From Paramecium octaurelia (taxonomy: Eukaryota; Ciliophora; Oligohymenophorea; Peniculida; Parameciidae), in NCBI GenBank assembly GCA_905182995.1, contig CAJJDP010000002.1, positions 682,001-746,000 of the forward strand: 64,000 bases of DNA, read 5' to 3'. Shown here one piece after another: positions 35,318-48,266 of this stretch. A program made the translations under genes and the position numbers. The first letter of the stretch is position 1. Every line of letters starts with the position of its first letter. Below the pieces are notes generated by a model that was not told where the DNA came from, made no database searches, and saw only the letters and a list, made by a program, of their open reading frames with translations.

Positions 35318-35641
35318 ATGCGGGGATTCTTTGCTTTAGCAAAATAATTTGTTAGTTATTCAACAGTGCAAACTCAACAAATTAAGATTGCCATTAGATT
35401 GTAAAATACAATAGCATAATTTTTAGAGTTAATTAATCAGTAAATAGCTAGTTTAGATTGTGCTCAACATTGGCAGCCTTAAGATTAAATAATGTATATG
35501 GATTGCATCAATCATCAAGTCTTGCTGATTCAGAAGGAGGTAAAAGTACGTTTATAAATAGAACTTGTCTTAGAAGCTGCAATTTCTCAATTGTTATCTT
35601 TGTCCCTTAAGGCCGAACTGAATACAATACGAAATGGCTGA
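35318..35641 (+). CDS. Small hypothetical protein, 107 aa
   Basis: An uninterrupted 108-codon frame. The N-terminus MRGFFALAKQFVSYSTVQTQ is basic, aromatic and hydroxylated with no acidic residue, resembling a mitochondrial presequence. The rest is helical and amphipathic with two Cys (LDCAQHW and MDCINHQ, 20 residues apart). A mitochondrial assembly or subunit role is possible but unproven. Confidence 0.55.
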
Positions 35642-35847
35642 TATTTATATAATAATATAATCATTGAAAATTGTCATAGACTCTAACCTCTCTCGCATTT
35701 TAACAATAATTATTTTATAATAAAGTCCAATATTTGTAGTCCAACATATGCTTTATAGATGAGAGATCGGAAATCGAATTTAAGTATTTGGATATTCTGA
35801 AATACGAAAAATAGTTTAGTTTATGTAATTCTATAACTTGAATTAAA

Positions 35848-36528
35848 TCATTCCTGTTAAGTATAACATGCTGCAATTTTTTCTCCATCATAATTTTGAC
35901 AAGCCCATCTGAGCAAATTATTGATGATTTCATCCCCAGATTCTTCAGTATACTTTTTGTTAGCCACTGCCCAGGGAACTCCCAGATGCTTAGGAATAAG
36001 ATTATCAGTTTCATCAGCAGCAATTAAATGTAACAATTCTCCATTTGAATTCTAGTTATATCATTAAATTAATACACTAGCACAATTGATGACCTCATTT
36101 GCATCATATGGATAATATTATTGACAATGTTTTGCGGCTTAAACAAATGAGTTATTTGTATAAGGCTTCTAAATAAAGTCTTCCATGCAATGGACAACTC
36201 CTGCAATAGGAATTTCTGCTGCTGCAGCTCCCAATGCTTTGACTATACTGTCTTGTGCACATAATTCAATCAAATCACCATAACATTCAGTCTCGCCATG
36301 TTGACAAGTGAAGACCCATTTTCCATCGACAATTTTTCTTTTAGTATTTCCATAAGGAATTAATCTTATGTGAACCATTTATTCAATGTCTGGAGTTGTA
36401 ATTGCTGTATAAAGAGAATCTTTAATAAACATCATGCAATAAGGGCAAAGGGACTCAACATAAATATCTGCCGTCAATCTACTACTATTGACTATGAAGA
36501 GAGAGATTGCTAAAATCAGAAATTTCAT
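35848..36528 (-). CDS. GILT-family thiol reductase
   Basis: One 24-nt intron (36052-36075) gives 218 residues, sum divisible by three. A signal peptide (MKFLILAISLFIVNSS) is followed by the active-site CPYC, then RLIPYGNTKR and the GILT signature CQHGETECYGDLIELC; a later block reads GELLHLIAADETDNLIPKHL followed by VPWAVANKKY. GILT proteins reduce disulfides in lysosome-like acidic compartments, here probably phagosomes. The start ATG overlaps the TGA stop of the upstream MORN gene by sharing ATGA, which is odd for a eukaryote; no alternative Met exists before the signal peptide. Confidence 0.92.
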
Positions 36529-37907
36529 TATTTTTATAAATTTATTGTTTCAATCACTTTTCCATTATCATCATACGTAATCTATTAAATTGGATGATGT
36601 AAGTCATTTTTATATATCATATGCACTCCAGTTGGATGACCATTCTTATGCATTCCTTATTGACTAACCAAAATTATATTTCATCATACATCTTCCCATC
36701 ATGATATTTATATGTACCCTCTCCATCTATTTTGTCATCCTTAAATTTCCCAATATAAGTGTCCTCTTTTTTAGAAATGTACTTCCCATCCCCATTTTTA
36801 ATCCCTTTTTCAAATTAACCAATGTAAATGTCCCCATTATGAGCTTTATATGTACCCTATCCATCCTTCAAATCAAATTTAAATTCTCCTTTGTACATGT
36901 CACCATTTGCATACTTATATATTCCAATTCCATGTTTTTATCCATTAATCCATTCGCCTGTGTAACTATTAGATATAACTTGATTTTAATTACGAATCAC
37001 CATCTTTACAAATCAGTTTGCCTAAGCCATTAATGACTCCATCAATCATTTCACCACACACAATAGAGGGCACACCTTTTAATTAGATTGATCTTTATCC
37101 CCATGATAAATTTCCATCAATCCAAATTCCTTCTTCTATCTTTTGATCATCTATTTGAATGAGCATCCCTTGACCATAAGGCACTCCTTTATGTATCTCA
37201 CCATAATAATGCTTGTTTTTGCCTTCTAACTCCATAAATTCCTATGTAAACATAGTCCCTCTTATCAGGGAGTGTTTCTTTGGTGCCATTTTATAATCTA
37301 ATACATTTTCTTAATAAAAGTTTTATAATTCCTTCTCCTAAATATAAGAATTTATAAATTTCTTTCTCTAAATCATTTTACACTCTTTACTAACAATATC
37401 ATGCAATTTCATAATGCATTCTATGGGTCTATTCAATTGGGACATGATAGATTGCTTAATTGAATTGTATTCAACATTACTATATCTGTTTATGACAGTC
37501 AATAATTCTTCCTCTTTAATAGAATGTTCATGGCAATGACACAATTTAAGTAGTGTATTCTAAATATAAACAAAACTCTATATTAAATTGTCACAATCTT
37601 AATTGAATTCTGCCTCCAATTAGGAAACATACTCGTGTAATTTGTTTTTCAAACTCTATAAAATCTTTGCTTTTTCATCAATCAAACTAATAAATTCAAA
37701 ATGTTTCTATTCATTATAAGTATTCAAAGCTATCCCTTCGAATTCTTTTATTGGTATGAGATCTTGAACGTGATTTAAATGGTAATCCTAATAACAATAG
37801 CTACATGCTAATCTAATCTGACAATGTTTATTCATGCAAATTGAGATAATCCTCTCTTGTCCTGCTTTATGTTGACGAGTGCAATATTGTATTTGGGATT
37901 TATTCAT
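36525..37907 (-). CDS. B-box-like zinc finger and MORN-repeat protein
   Basis: Introns at 36966-36993 (28 nt) and 36664-36689 (26 nt) give 442 residues, sum divisible by three. N-terminal zinc-binding pattern: C-x2-H (YCTRQH), CMNKHC, CSYCYQDYH, H, consistent with a B-box. A helical/coiled middle (residues about 50-220) follows, then about six MORN repeats (for example YKGEFKFDLKDGQGTYKAHN). Unlike the myristoylated MORN protein at 24289, it has no lipidation signal. The last codon and stop overlap the next gene's start (ATGA at 36525-36528). A scaffold role is likely. Confidence 0.85.
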
Positions 37908-38011
37908 TATTATTTTTTAATTAAAATGTCACTTAGTTAACTGTCAGGAAAGCAAACCATCAATTATGCAAGTATATATAACAGTTAATCAATTCTAGAG
38001 AACTCAGACAA

Positions 38012-38910
38012 ATGAGAACTCCAAATGATTAATAGTCATTTGGATTACGTTAAGATAATCTTATGTTTTAACATAATCCTTCAGATGCATAAAAACACTA
38101 AAGAGCAAAATCTTCTTTGTAGAATACTTATAGACAAGGTACTCCAATTACGGATTTGGAGGAATTGGAAGGAGAAAAATTGTTTGATTAGTTTTTTAAG
38201 TTGAACAATTCTAAAAGTGATAGTGATTTTATGAGAGAATCAGTTTAAAGAGAAACCAAGTCAACTGAATCTGATTTTTTAAAATTTGTGGAAAATGCAA
38301 TAGAATATCACAAACAATCAGAACTTCATTTCAGACCTGGAATAAAAAAGAATACTTAGTAAGATCAAAAAATTAAGGACCTCAATCTATCAAACAGATT
38401 GTTAGCCAACGAGTTGAATCGTTATAAGTAAAGGGAGCACGAATTGAAAAACAAAGTTAAAATGATGTAGAAAGAATTCTAAAGTGAAGTCTAATAATTG
38501 ATTTAAAAAAACGAATGGTTGGAAGAACTTTTAGTAAAACAGAAGATAGATAATGAGAATTCGTTGTTGGCTCTAAAGAAATCTTTAGAGATGATCTAAG
38601 GAAAATGCAAATGTTAAAAAGTAATTATAAAAATTATAATTATCAGGATTTGAAATCATAACCCAGACCTCAATATGATTTGTAAGCAACTCATTCCTCT
38701 TCAGAACTAAGTAGTAACACAGAGGAAGAAGATTTCCAATATGATTTCTTTAAAAGAAGAAAATCTCTATCTAAAGTAATAAATAATATCCTAATGTTTT
38801 AGAATTCTGATGATCATCAATTTTTTTAGAGTAAGATAAAAAACACTAAAGATTATTCACGCGATTTCTTTCTTCGTAAAAAATCTGCTCAAGATCCATA
38901 TTATACATGA
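38012..38910 (+). CDS. Coiled-coil hypothetical protein, about 280-290 aa
   Basis: One certain 26-nt intron (38621-38646) gives 290 residues with the sum divisible by three. A second GT...AG candidate (38776-38802, 27 nt) is in frame with no stop, so its removal cannot be judged from sequence. Central residues about 125-200 (KIKDLNLSNRLLANELNRYK and onward) form a convincing coiled coil; the flanks are S/E/D-rich. No known domain. Confidence 0.7.
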
Positions 38911-38935
38911 GTATTTTTATTTAAATTATTACATA

Positions 38936-40388
38936 ATGGTTTTCATCAATAATCTAGTGCCACTTTCAATACTTTATTGTCATGAAGGAATCCTGTTAGG
39001 ATTGAGTTTATAAAGTGTGCCATCTGAGCTCAAAGAGAAAGGTGCTGAAATAAACACTTATAAATTTTCATTTTTGATTCTCTTACCTTATTTATTTAGA
39101 TACATACTTGCACCTTTGATAGATTCAATAAGCTTAGAGAAGTTTGGTAGAAGAAGAAGTTAATTGACAATTTTATATGCTCTTTTAGGGTATGTTCATA
39201 AAAATAATAAGTTAGAGTATTGTTATATTTTTCAAACTTTTAAACTTTGGATTAGTCAACTTTGTTTTGGAATTTATTTTGGATTTTTTGTGTTTAATCA
39301 CTTATTGATTTAATCATAGCAGCATGGCTTGTGGAAAGTTTAGATAGAGAAGATAGAGGATATGGAGCAGTAGCTTAATTTTTAGGAATTATCATTGGTG
39401 GTTTTATTGGAGCTTACATCTTTTAAATGTTTAATTCTCTTGATTTCTGTAACACTTATCTCTACACTAGTCCTCAGGAAATTCCATACATTACTTTACA
39501 AAGTATAGATATTTTTGTCTATTATTTAAAGCTGCATTCCAAGATTTATCATACATATCCGTAGGACTGGCAGTAGCTTGTGGTTTCATCATTTACAATG
39601 AAAGTACAAATAATTAAGATGTATTTTGATAATCCATATTAGATTATGGAGACATATAAGGCAGCATTTAACGCTTTTTCTAATCGTTACTTGATTATCC
39701 TATTTCTGTTTTTCTGTTCATTTCGAATAGGACAAATGCCTATCGATTTAGCTCACCTACATATGAAAAAGTCCTCATTTACTGAAAAATAAATTGAATT
39801 TCTTGAAATCTTAGCATTTCCTATAGCTTGTGCACTCCCTTATTATATGACAAAAATGATTAAGACTAATGTATTAGAAATAAGACTCATTGTTGTGTTT
39901 TCTATATATGAGATTAGTAAGTCAAATTGTGATATTTTTAGTAATATCAGGAGTTTTCATAATTTGCTTATTTGCAAATGAGGAAGGTTTACTGTTTCCA
40001 TATAGAGATTTATTATTGAAAATATCACTCATAAGTGTTTGGTTGTTAAATTTGATTAATATCACATTGGCATACTCTTACATCTACAAAAACACCAAAA
40101 GTTCAATATCAGCAACATTCATTGGCTTGTTAAGTATGAATATGTAAATATTTAGCAACTGGTATAACATTCTAATTCATTTTTGAAGGGCTGATTTAAT
40201 ACCTATTAGAAAATTATAATTATTATTTGATTTGGTTATGTGGGATTGGAATATATGCTTTATTTTTCTATTAGATTGCCTCTAGAACAACAAAGATTGA
40301 TTAGTTGGATAGTTCTGAGTTTTGCTTAGAGATTGACGTAAAGAAGGAGAGATTTCTAATATCAACAGAATTAACAACTCTATCTTGA
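38936..40388 (+). CDS. SLC33-type acetyl-CoA transporter (MFS)
   Basis: Starts MVFINNLVPLSILYCHEGIL, with multiple TM helices. Diagnostic blocks are EGILLGLSL (compare LQGIPLGL), YILAPLIDS followed by EKFGRRRS, DREDRGYGAVAQFLG and DFCNTYLYTSP, as in AT-1/SLC33A1, which imports acetyl-CoA into the ER/Golgi lumen for protein and glycan acetylation. Several short introns are needed (not all mapped). It ends in a polar tail (STELTTLS, TGA at 40386-40388). It begins 25 nt after the preceding coiled-coil gene on the same strand. Confidence 0.82.
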
Positions 40389-40497
40389 TACTAAATTGAA
40401 ACATAAAATTAATGCATTTTTATAATTTTATGTGATATTTTTATGAAAATTTATAATTTCAAAATTAAATTATTTGATATATGGATTTCATTCTTAA

Positions 40498-42303
<1,806 letters not shown>

Positions 42304-42693
42304 TATGATAATATAATAAAATAAGTTAAGAAAATTATAATTTATATTATATGTCTATCCTATCCCACTAAGACCTCTCTCACTTAATACTCTTCAAATT
42401 ATAAGGTATTATAGATTTATCTATTTATACAAATATATAAAAGTGCTCAAATGATGATGTATTTTCACTTTTAATAAAATAAATGGAAATCATCTTATAA
42501 CATAATCTTCAAAAATTAAAAAGATTTCACTTTATTTAAAACAATTATTAGGGTATCCAATAGAATGCTAAATGGATAGTATTAAAATAGAAAATGAACA
42601 GATGGAAAGGAATTAGAATTAATTAAAGATTCTCAAAATATCACAAGTACTTAATTGTTATTTGATTGAATAATATACTAATATATATATATA
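42304..42693. other. Intergenic, nothing recognised
   Basis: About 390 nt, strongly A+T-rich, between the start of the kinase gene and the end of the ribosomal protein gene on the same strand. Contains a short alternating AT run (about 42680-42694). No ORF of interest. Confidence 0.6.
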
Positions 42694-43335
42694 TCATAAT
42701 GCCCATCTTGTTTTGTTTGTGTCTTTTCTTGTATATCTTTTGGTTTTGGTAGCAGCTACATGTCTATGTCTTAAGTACTTATGATTATGATATTTGAGAT
42801 CTTTCAAACCATAATCAGCAACTAACCAAAGAAATCCTTAATAATCATGAGTTCTCAAATAATACATGGCCTTTCTTCTATCTGCTAATAATTTTGTAAG
42901 TGTCAAAGCACAATATTTGTCCTATCTATTTTTTTCCATGTGATTCATCAATGAAATGACTCTCTCATTCAAAACTGCAGCCTTGACTAATGCACTTGCT
43001 GTGTCTAATGGCCACTTTTGATATTTTTTAATTGCTTATTAAATTCGATAAGCAACAATTTAACCATCAGTTGCATTATTAAGTCCAAAAGCTTTTTGAA
43101 CTAAGGGAGATGCCTCTTTCATTTCTTCAGGTTCAAATCCATGTTAGTACCTCTATCCCAAAGTCAACTTAAAGTCCTTAACAATTTATTATGCATTTTC
43201 AATTGGTGATTCTTTCTTGTAGATAGAGTGCAAGAATTTATGTGATTTTCTAACATAAATTTCACTGTCCAAACCTCCTTTAGCTCTTGAAAAGAATGCA
43301 ACGCTTCTCAATAATTGGAATTATTTTGTAAGCAT
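42694..43335 (-). CDS. Mitochondrial ribosomal protein S15 (bS15m)
   Basis: Single exon of 214 codons. N-terminus MLTKQFQLLRSVAFFSRAKG looks like a mitochondrial targeting peptide. The C-terminal half has the S15 signature: LNERVISLMNHMEKNRQDKY, then LTKLLADRRKAMYYLRTHDY, matching the H...H..L..L...RRKLL.YL pattern of bS15. The rRNA-binding helices sit at about residues 110-180, and a very basic tail (KYLRHRHVAATKTKRYTRK) extends the protein beyond bacterial length. Its start is 32 nt from the divergent SPP gene. Confidence 0.88.
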
Positions 43336-43367
43336 ATAATAAAATTATTTTTAATACGTGTAAAAAA
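43336..43367. promoter_or_regulatory. 32-nt divergent intergenic region
   Basis: All the DNA between the ATG of the mitochondrial S15 gene (43335, minus) and the ATG of the SPP gene (43368, plus). Any bidirectional promoter core must lie here or within the coding ends. No conserved box seen. Confidence 0.45.
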
Positions 43368-44609
43368 ATGGCTCCTACCTAAGAGTTCAAACCTCTAACC
43401 CATTTCCTAAGACCACAATATGTGTACTTGTCTTTGGCAAGTTTATTGTTTATCCACGTGTTGCCACTAATTACAGAGGTTCCTGCGGGTGTTTAATTGG
43501 TCGTTCAATCTTTGGCTTGTCTCTATATAGGAGCAATGGCAACATCCAAAATAAAATATAACAAATGTACATATTCCAATTAAAAACAGAAAACAATAAG
43601 TTGGAGAAGGAGGAGAAATAATAAGAAGATAAAATGACATAAAAGGATGCTCTACAATTTCCACTCTATTTATCTGCCTATTTATTTGGACTCTATCTTT
43701 TGTTGAAATATTTGGATGAAGCATTTCTCAAGACTGCCATAACTTTATTTTTCTCAGCAGTAGGAGTAATGAATTTCAATTAAATTCCAAGGTCTTATGT
43801 TTGATGGGAATCATAGAAGATGCAATCGAAAGATTATTCCCAATTGAATACTCTACCAAAATAGTAGTAGATAAGAAATTCAATTTAAATTTGATATTAA
43901 CAAGCAAGGAAATAGACATCCAATTAACTAAGTTGAACTTCATATCATTCCTTATTTCAATGCTTCCCTTGGGTGTGTATTTAGGATCTAAAAATTGGAT
44001 TTGCAACAATCTATTTGGCATTGCCTTCACAGTTTCAGGTGTTGCAAATTTTACTGTGATTCCAAATTTCAAGGTATTTAGATATAGATTCATATTAAGA
44101 TTGTTTACCTGATGCTTTGGGGACTCTTTTTCTATGATATTTTCTGGGTTTATGGAACTGATGTGATGGTTACAGTTGCAAAGTCAATCGATGCTCCAAT
44201 TAAATTATAATTCCCATTTACTGCCTTGAATGAAGAAGGAAATCCCTTTACAAAATACAGTATTCTAGGTTTAGGGGATATTGTTGTGCCTGGCATCTTT
44301 GTTGGCATGTGTCTTAAGTATGATGTTGATAGACAAATTGAAAAAGTAAAGAAGATTTCAGAAATCAAAATCACTTATTTCTTATGGTGTTTTGTAGGTT
44401 ATGCTATAGGAATTGTGACTACATTGGCTGTTATGAATTTATCAGGACATCCTTAACCAGCACTGTTGTTTTTAGTTCCAGGATGCACTTTGAGTGTTCT
44501 AATCAAGGCTTATCTTGATAAATCTCTTCTTCAATTTTGGGCTTACGAAGCAGACCCAGAGAAGCCAGAGGCTTAAACATCTAATACAGATCCAATTAAA
44601 AATAAATGA
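43368..44609 (+). CDS. Signal peptide peptidase (intramembrane aspartyl protease)
   Basis: Introns at 43567-43589 (23 nt), 43766-43791 and 44074-44099 (26 nt each) give 388 residues, sum divisible by three. The catalytic motifs are intact: FYDIFWVYG (YD) in one helix, GLGDIVVPG (GxGD) in the next, and QPALLFLVPG (PAL) near the C-terminus. About nine TM segments are apparent. SPP cleaves leftover signal peptides and other type II membrane stubs in the ER. The lead helix and the KDALQFPLYLSAYLFGLYLL block match SPP more than presenilin or SPPL2. Confidence 0.95.
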
Positions 44610-44642
44610 CATATTGTTTTTAATAAATAAAATTATTTAATT

Positions 44643-45075
44643 ATGGACGATTAATAAACAGAGATTAGGATGATGTACAAGAATTTAACTACAGATTTAC
44701 GAAATAAATATAGTCCTCATTATAATCTTTATCAAGTACTATTCTTTTTCACAATAGAAATAAACTTTGGATGAGAAAATCAATTGTTACAAATAAAATT
44801 CCTAATAGCCTGAATTGTATTATAAATGTTTTGCTGCTATTGATGAGAGAATGTAATCGAACTCAGTTCAATTGCAACAGTCATTCAACAAGATTGAAAT
44901 TGAAGATCAAGGATGCTAATAAAAATGCAAAGACTCCTACCAACAGGATAACCTTAAACAAAACATGTGTCTGAAGAAATGCATGGAGGAGTTAAGAGAC
45001 AAGGCCTTCAAATTATAGGACACATTCTATCAGGCAATCTTAAAGAATAATGCTGAATTTAAGAAGATCAAATGA
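44643..45075 (+). CDS. FAM136-like twin CX3C protein
   Basis: One 22-nt intron (44736-44757) gives 136 residues, sum divisible by three. Cysteines are arranged as ...C...YKCF then CQQKCKDSY and CLKKCMEEL; the second pair is a twin CX3C spaced by about 15 residues, as in FAM136A and small TIM chaperones. Such proteins fold by disulfide relay in the mitochondrial intermembrane space. The first half carries fewer cysteines than human FAM136A, so the match is partial. Confidence 0.65.
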
Positions 45076-45127
45076 GTCCTAAATTGTTCATATATTTATA
45101 GCTTATTATTATTAAAACATAAATTCC

Positions 45128-45661
45128 TCATACACAAAGGTTTTTAAAATATGATAGTTATTATTCTACCTCTTGATAATCTTTAAATACTCTTTAAAAT
45201 CTCAGAATATCTATTCTTTAGATCTATGATGTCTTGTCTTGCTTTTCCCATGGAAAAGTAAATGGAACCATGTTCTTTTTAAACTATTTCTGTAAGTAGC
45301 CCCACCATTTAATCTTGTCCTTTATTTCCGAGTGCAAGTATTAACATCTTAATCCATAGGAACAAGTTCCAAATTTATGATAGTTCTTACATGGCTTTGT
45401 TTTGAAGTTCTCATTCGCAGGCACTCTATCTCTTAATTCGTTGTCTCCATGGGCGAATGAACACTAATTTTAATTATCTGTACATTCTCCTGATATTTGC
45501 AGGACCCCTTGAAAAGAAAGTTCTTGCAAATCTCTGTTTTCTTTTTCTCCGCATTTCCTTATTCATAATTGTTGTTGCTTTTTGCCCTAAGCGAGAATTG
45601 AGTAGAATAATTACTTCTAGAAAATGCCTCTAGTCGAACTATCTTAACAAGCAGAAGACAT
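45128..45661 (-). CDS. Tandem CCCH zinc-finger protein (TTP/TIS11-like)
   Basis: Introns at 45587-45614 (28 nt) and 45464-45483 (20 nt) give 161 residues, sum divisible by three. Two CCCH fingers of C-x8-C-x5-C-x3-H spacing are present: CKNFLFKGSCKYQENCSFAH and CKNYHKFGTCSYGLRCQYLH, each preceded by KTEI or KTKP lead-ins, and separated by 18 residues, as in the tristetraprolin family. These bind AU-rich 3' UTRs and promote mRNA decay, plausibly relevant in such an A+T-rich transcriptome. The N-terminal third is S/Q/N-rich. Confidence 0.92.
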
Positions 45662-45981
45662 AAATTTTAAATAAAATAACCCGCTCTTAGAACACATTTT
45701 ATATCACATGGCTCTTTAATTTTGATCTTTTTTTATTTTAAAAATAAATTAATAAATAATTTTGTAATTATAAAAAAAAACAAATTATAAACTAATATTG
45801 AGTTATGACTTTTTCATTATAAACTGCATTTTAATTTTAATGTAAAATTTAAGACAATAAATGAAAATGCTATTAGCTATATTAAATGGATTTTTTTATT
45901 AATTATGATGATTATAAACAGGAATTGGGATATTTATATTCTAAATTGAATGATAAGATATTTAATAATAATTTTTTATAA

Positions 45982-46437
45982 ATGGAGAACACATTCTCAG
46001 ATGAACAAGATTTGAATACTTGGAATGAAGATTCGAATCAGATAATGGTGCTATCTCCTATTTTGCTGGGACGCCCCTCTCCCAGAATGAAATACATCCA
46101 AGAGGATTTTTCAGTACAATCATTACCGTTTTAATCTGACACAATAGATGAGGAATAAGAACTCCATAATCCTTTAGAATCTGTTGAAAAAATCCTCAAG
46201 ATCACCAAAAAAATAGAGAAAAAAACTAAAAAGTATAGAAAATAACCGAAAACATCTTCCAATCCAATCTTAAATGCTGCAAGGGACTTCTTTTCTTAAG
46301 TCAAACAAAGCAATCCAGCTCAATAAATCCAACAATTTCAATAGATAAAATAAATGATAGACAGTATGGAGGATTTTCTTGGACATGTCAAACAATAACT
46401 TATTACCTAAGTCCAATAAAAAAGCTCCAGAGTTTGA
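45982..46437 (+). CDS. Hypothetical acidic/basic Q-rich protein, 151 aa
   Basis: Single exon. Begins MENTFSDEQDLNTWNEDS (acidic), with a central Lys-rich stretch (ITKKIEKKTKKYRK) and a Q-rich C-terminus with helical potential. No domain recognised. It resembles in length and composition the small gene at 47598 (both start with M-E, acidic head, short basic cluster, helical tail), which may indicate a diverged pair. Confidence 0.6.
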
Positions 46438-46637
46438 ACTTTATTTAGTTATTTATCTAAATATTATAATATATCCTAGAGTTGATATTATGTCAGAATC
46501 ATTTTTAATGTTTGAATTATTAATCTTTGGAGAGTGGAAGTAAATATTAATTTACAGCCTTAGAAGTATTAGTAAAATAATTAATTATACTTGCCTTAAA
46601 TTATTCATTTGGAGAATATTAATAATTATAAATAAAT

Positions 46638-47549
46638 ATGGACAACACTTAGATCACTACTTCTTCGATTCTTACTCTCAAAAGAGAAATGTTTAGGAGT
46701 AAAATAAGAAAGGAGTTGTTGGAGAAAAGGTTTAAATACAAAAGAGCTATGAAAATAAAAGCTGTGTGTGATTAGATAGAGAAAATTTAGGAAGCTAATA
46801 AAGTGAATAACGACTCAAGTTCAGAACACAATTAGATTTCTGAAGAAAGTGCAGATTACTTTGCAGTGTTTTAAATTGGCAGAGGAAGCAGAAGACAAAT
46901 ATTGACCTACAAAATTTTAAAATCAATGAAATTGTACTTATAGAAAAATACTACCTATTAAAATCAAATGTATAAAGTTTTTAACTTCTGTGCAGAACAG
47001 CTTTTGAACCCTCAACAAGAAAATGCAGAATACTTACCATTGCTTGCAGAGATAATATTTTTATTATAAAATTATTCAAATAAAATTGAGCCATAAGTAA
47101 GTGTACTAATATTATGTTTAGCCCTTCGTTGTACTACTCAGAGCTTTCGTCAGACATCAGGAATACAGTATTTTGTAATTTATAGAATCGCTTATTTTGC
47201 AATATCCAAGTTTAATTGAGTAGCTTGAAGAATTTTGTTAAGCGAGAGAGGATAATAATAATTTGATAAAATTATTATGTGAGAAAATCACTTATGTAAA
47301 AGTATCAATTATATGCTATAGGCCAACCTAAAGATGATATTGTTTTTATTTAATACTCTCAAAAATAAGGATGTTCTATAATTATTTGAATTGTATGGTT
47401 TGAAGTAAGTATTAACAAAAAATGCAAATAATGAAAACTATCGAAAATTGATACATAAGATCCTTTTTACGACTGGCTGGATAGATGAATAAAATGAATC
47501 AGAAAATTAAAGTTATTAAATTTTTGCGGACGTATATAACGTTTTTTGA
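46638..47549 (+). CDS. Importin-alpha-like protein with IBB-like N-terminus
   Basis: Introns at 47097-47121 (25 nt) and 47296-47321 (26 nt) give 286 residues, sum divisible by three. Residues about 15-45 (LKREMFRSKIRKELLEKRFK, then YKRAMKIKA) form a basic helix resembling an importin-beta-binding domain. The rest is all-helical with ARM/HEAT-like periodicity (ILQFIESLILQYPSLIEQLE; LKMILFLFNTLKNKD). It is only about half the length of importin alpha (roughly 500 residues) and the typical N/W cargo ladder is not obvious, so it may be a divergent or truncated adaptor. Tentative. Confidence 0.5.
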
Positions 47550-47597
47550 TTAAAATAACATTGCTCATAATATTTGATACATATATTATAATTCTAA

Positions 47598-48017
47598 ATG
47601 GAGATCAACGATTTTATCTTCTCTTAGTGCGAATAAGAAATCGATACTAAAGAAGATCACCCTAGTCTACTATAATCGGATCAAAATATGCGCCTATCAT
47701 TGTTTGGATTGCATAGTCCTGAACCATCTATTATTGAAAACTTATCAAATAATGGAAGTTTGTTCGATTATAACTTCTCAAACCACGACTATTATGGCAC
47801 TAGAGATTCTGAAATTGTCATATGTAAAGCAATTAGGAAAATTCGTAAAAGGAAATCATAAAAAAGTGGACTTCTGAGCAAAAATGAATTCATTGGCATT
47901 TTAAAGAGAGTAGAGTAATGTCAATCCATATAATTCTTTTTGGATTAATTATCTCATACTGTTAAAACAATGAAAGAGCATTTATTAAATAAGCTAAAAA
48001 AACCTTGCGATAAATGA
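47598..48017 (+). CDS. Hypothetical protein, 139 aa
   Basis: Single exon, MEINDFIFSQCEQEIDTKED to LKKPCDK. Acidic N-terminal half, a short basic cluster (KAIRKIRKRKSQK), then an amphipathic C-terminal helix (QFFLDQLSHTVKTMKEHLLN). No recognised motif. See the similarly built gene at 45982. Confidence 0.6.
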
Positions 48018-48266
48018 AATATCTAAAACTTTCTATTTAGATATTATGATTGATATTATTATATACATTATCAATATTCGTATGTACATACCTTATAAGA
48101 AGAATTGTTATCTGCTTTTCTTGAGTAATGCATTAAAATAAAAATTAAGAAATAAATAATTTACATTTTTAAAATGGGTCAATATTGAGAATGAATTATT
48201 TGAAGTTAATATTCAGGTTTAAAGATGATATAATTAAAATACTTACAAAGAATATTCAAACATTAC

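Noticed and set aside
43776-44374. Minus-strand ORFs
   Set aside because: Shadows of the signal peptide peptidase gene, whose YD, GxGD and PAL motifs are on the plus strand.
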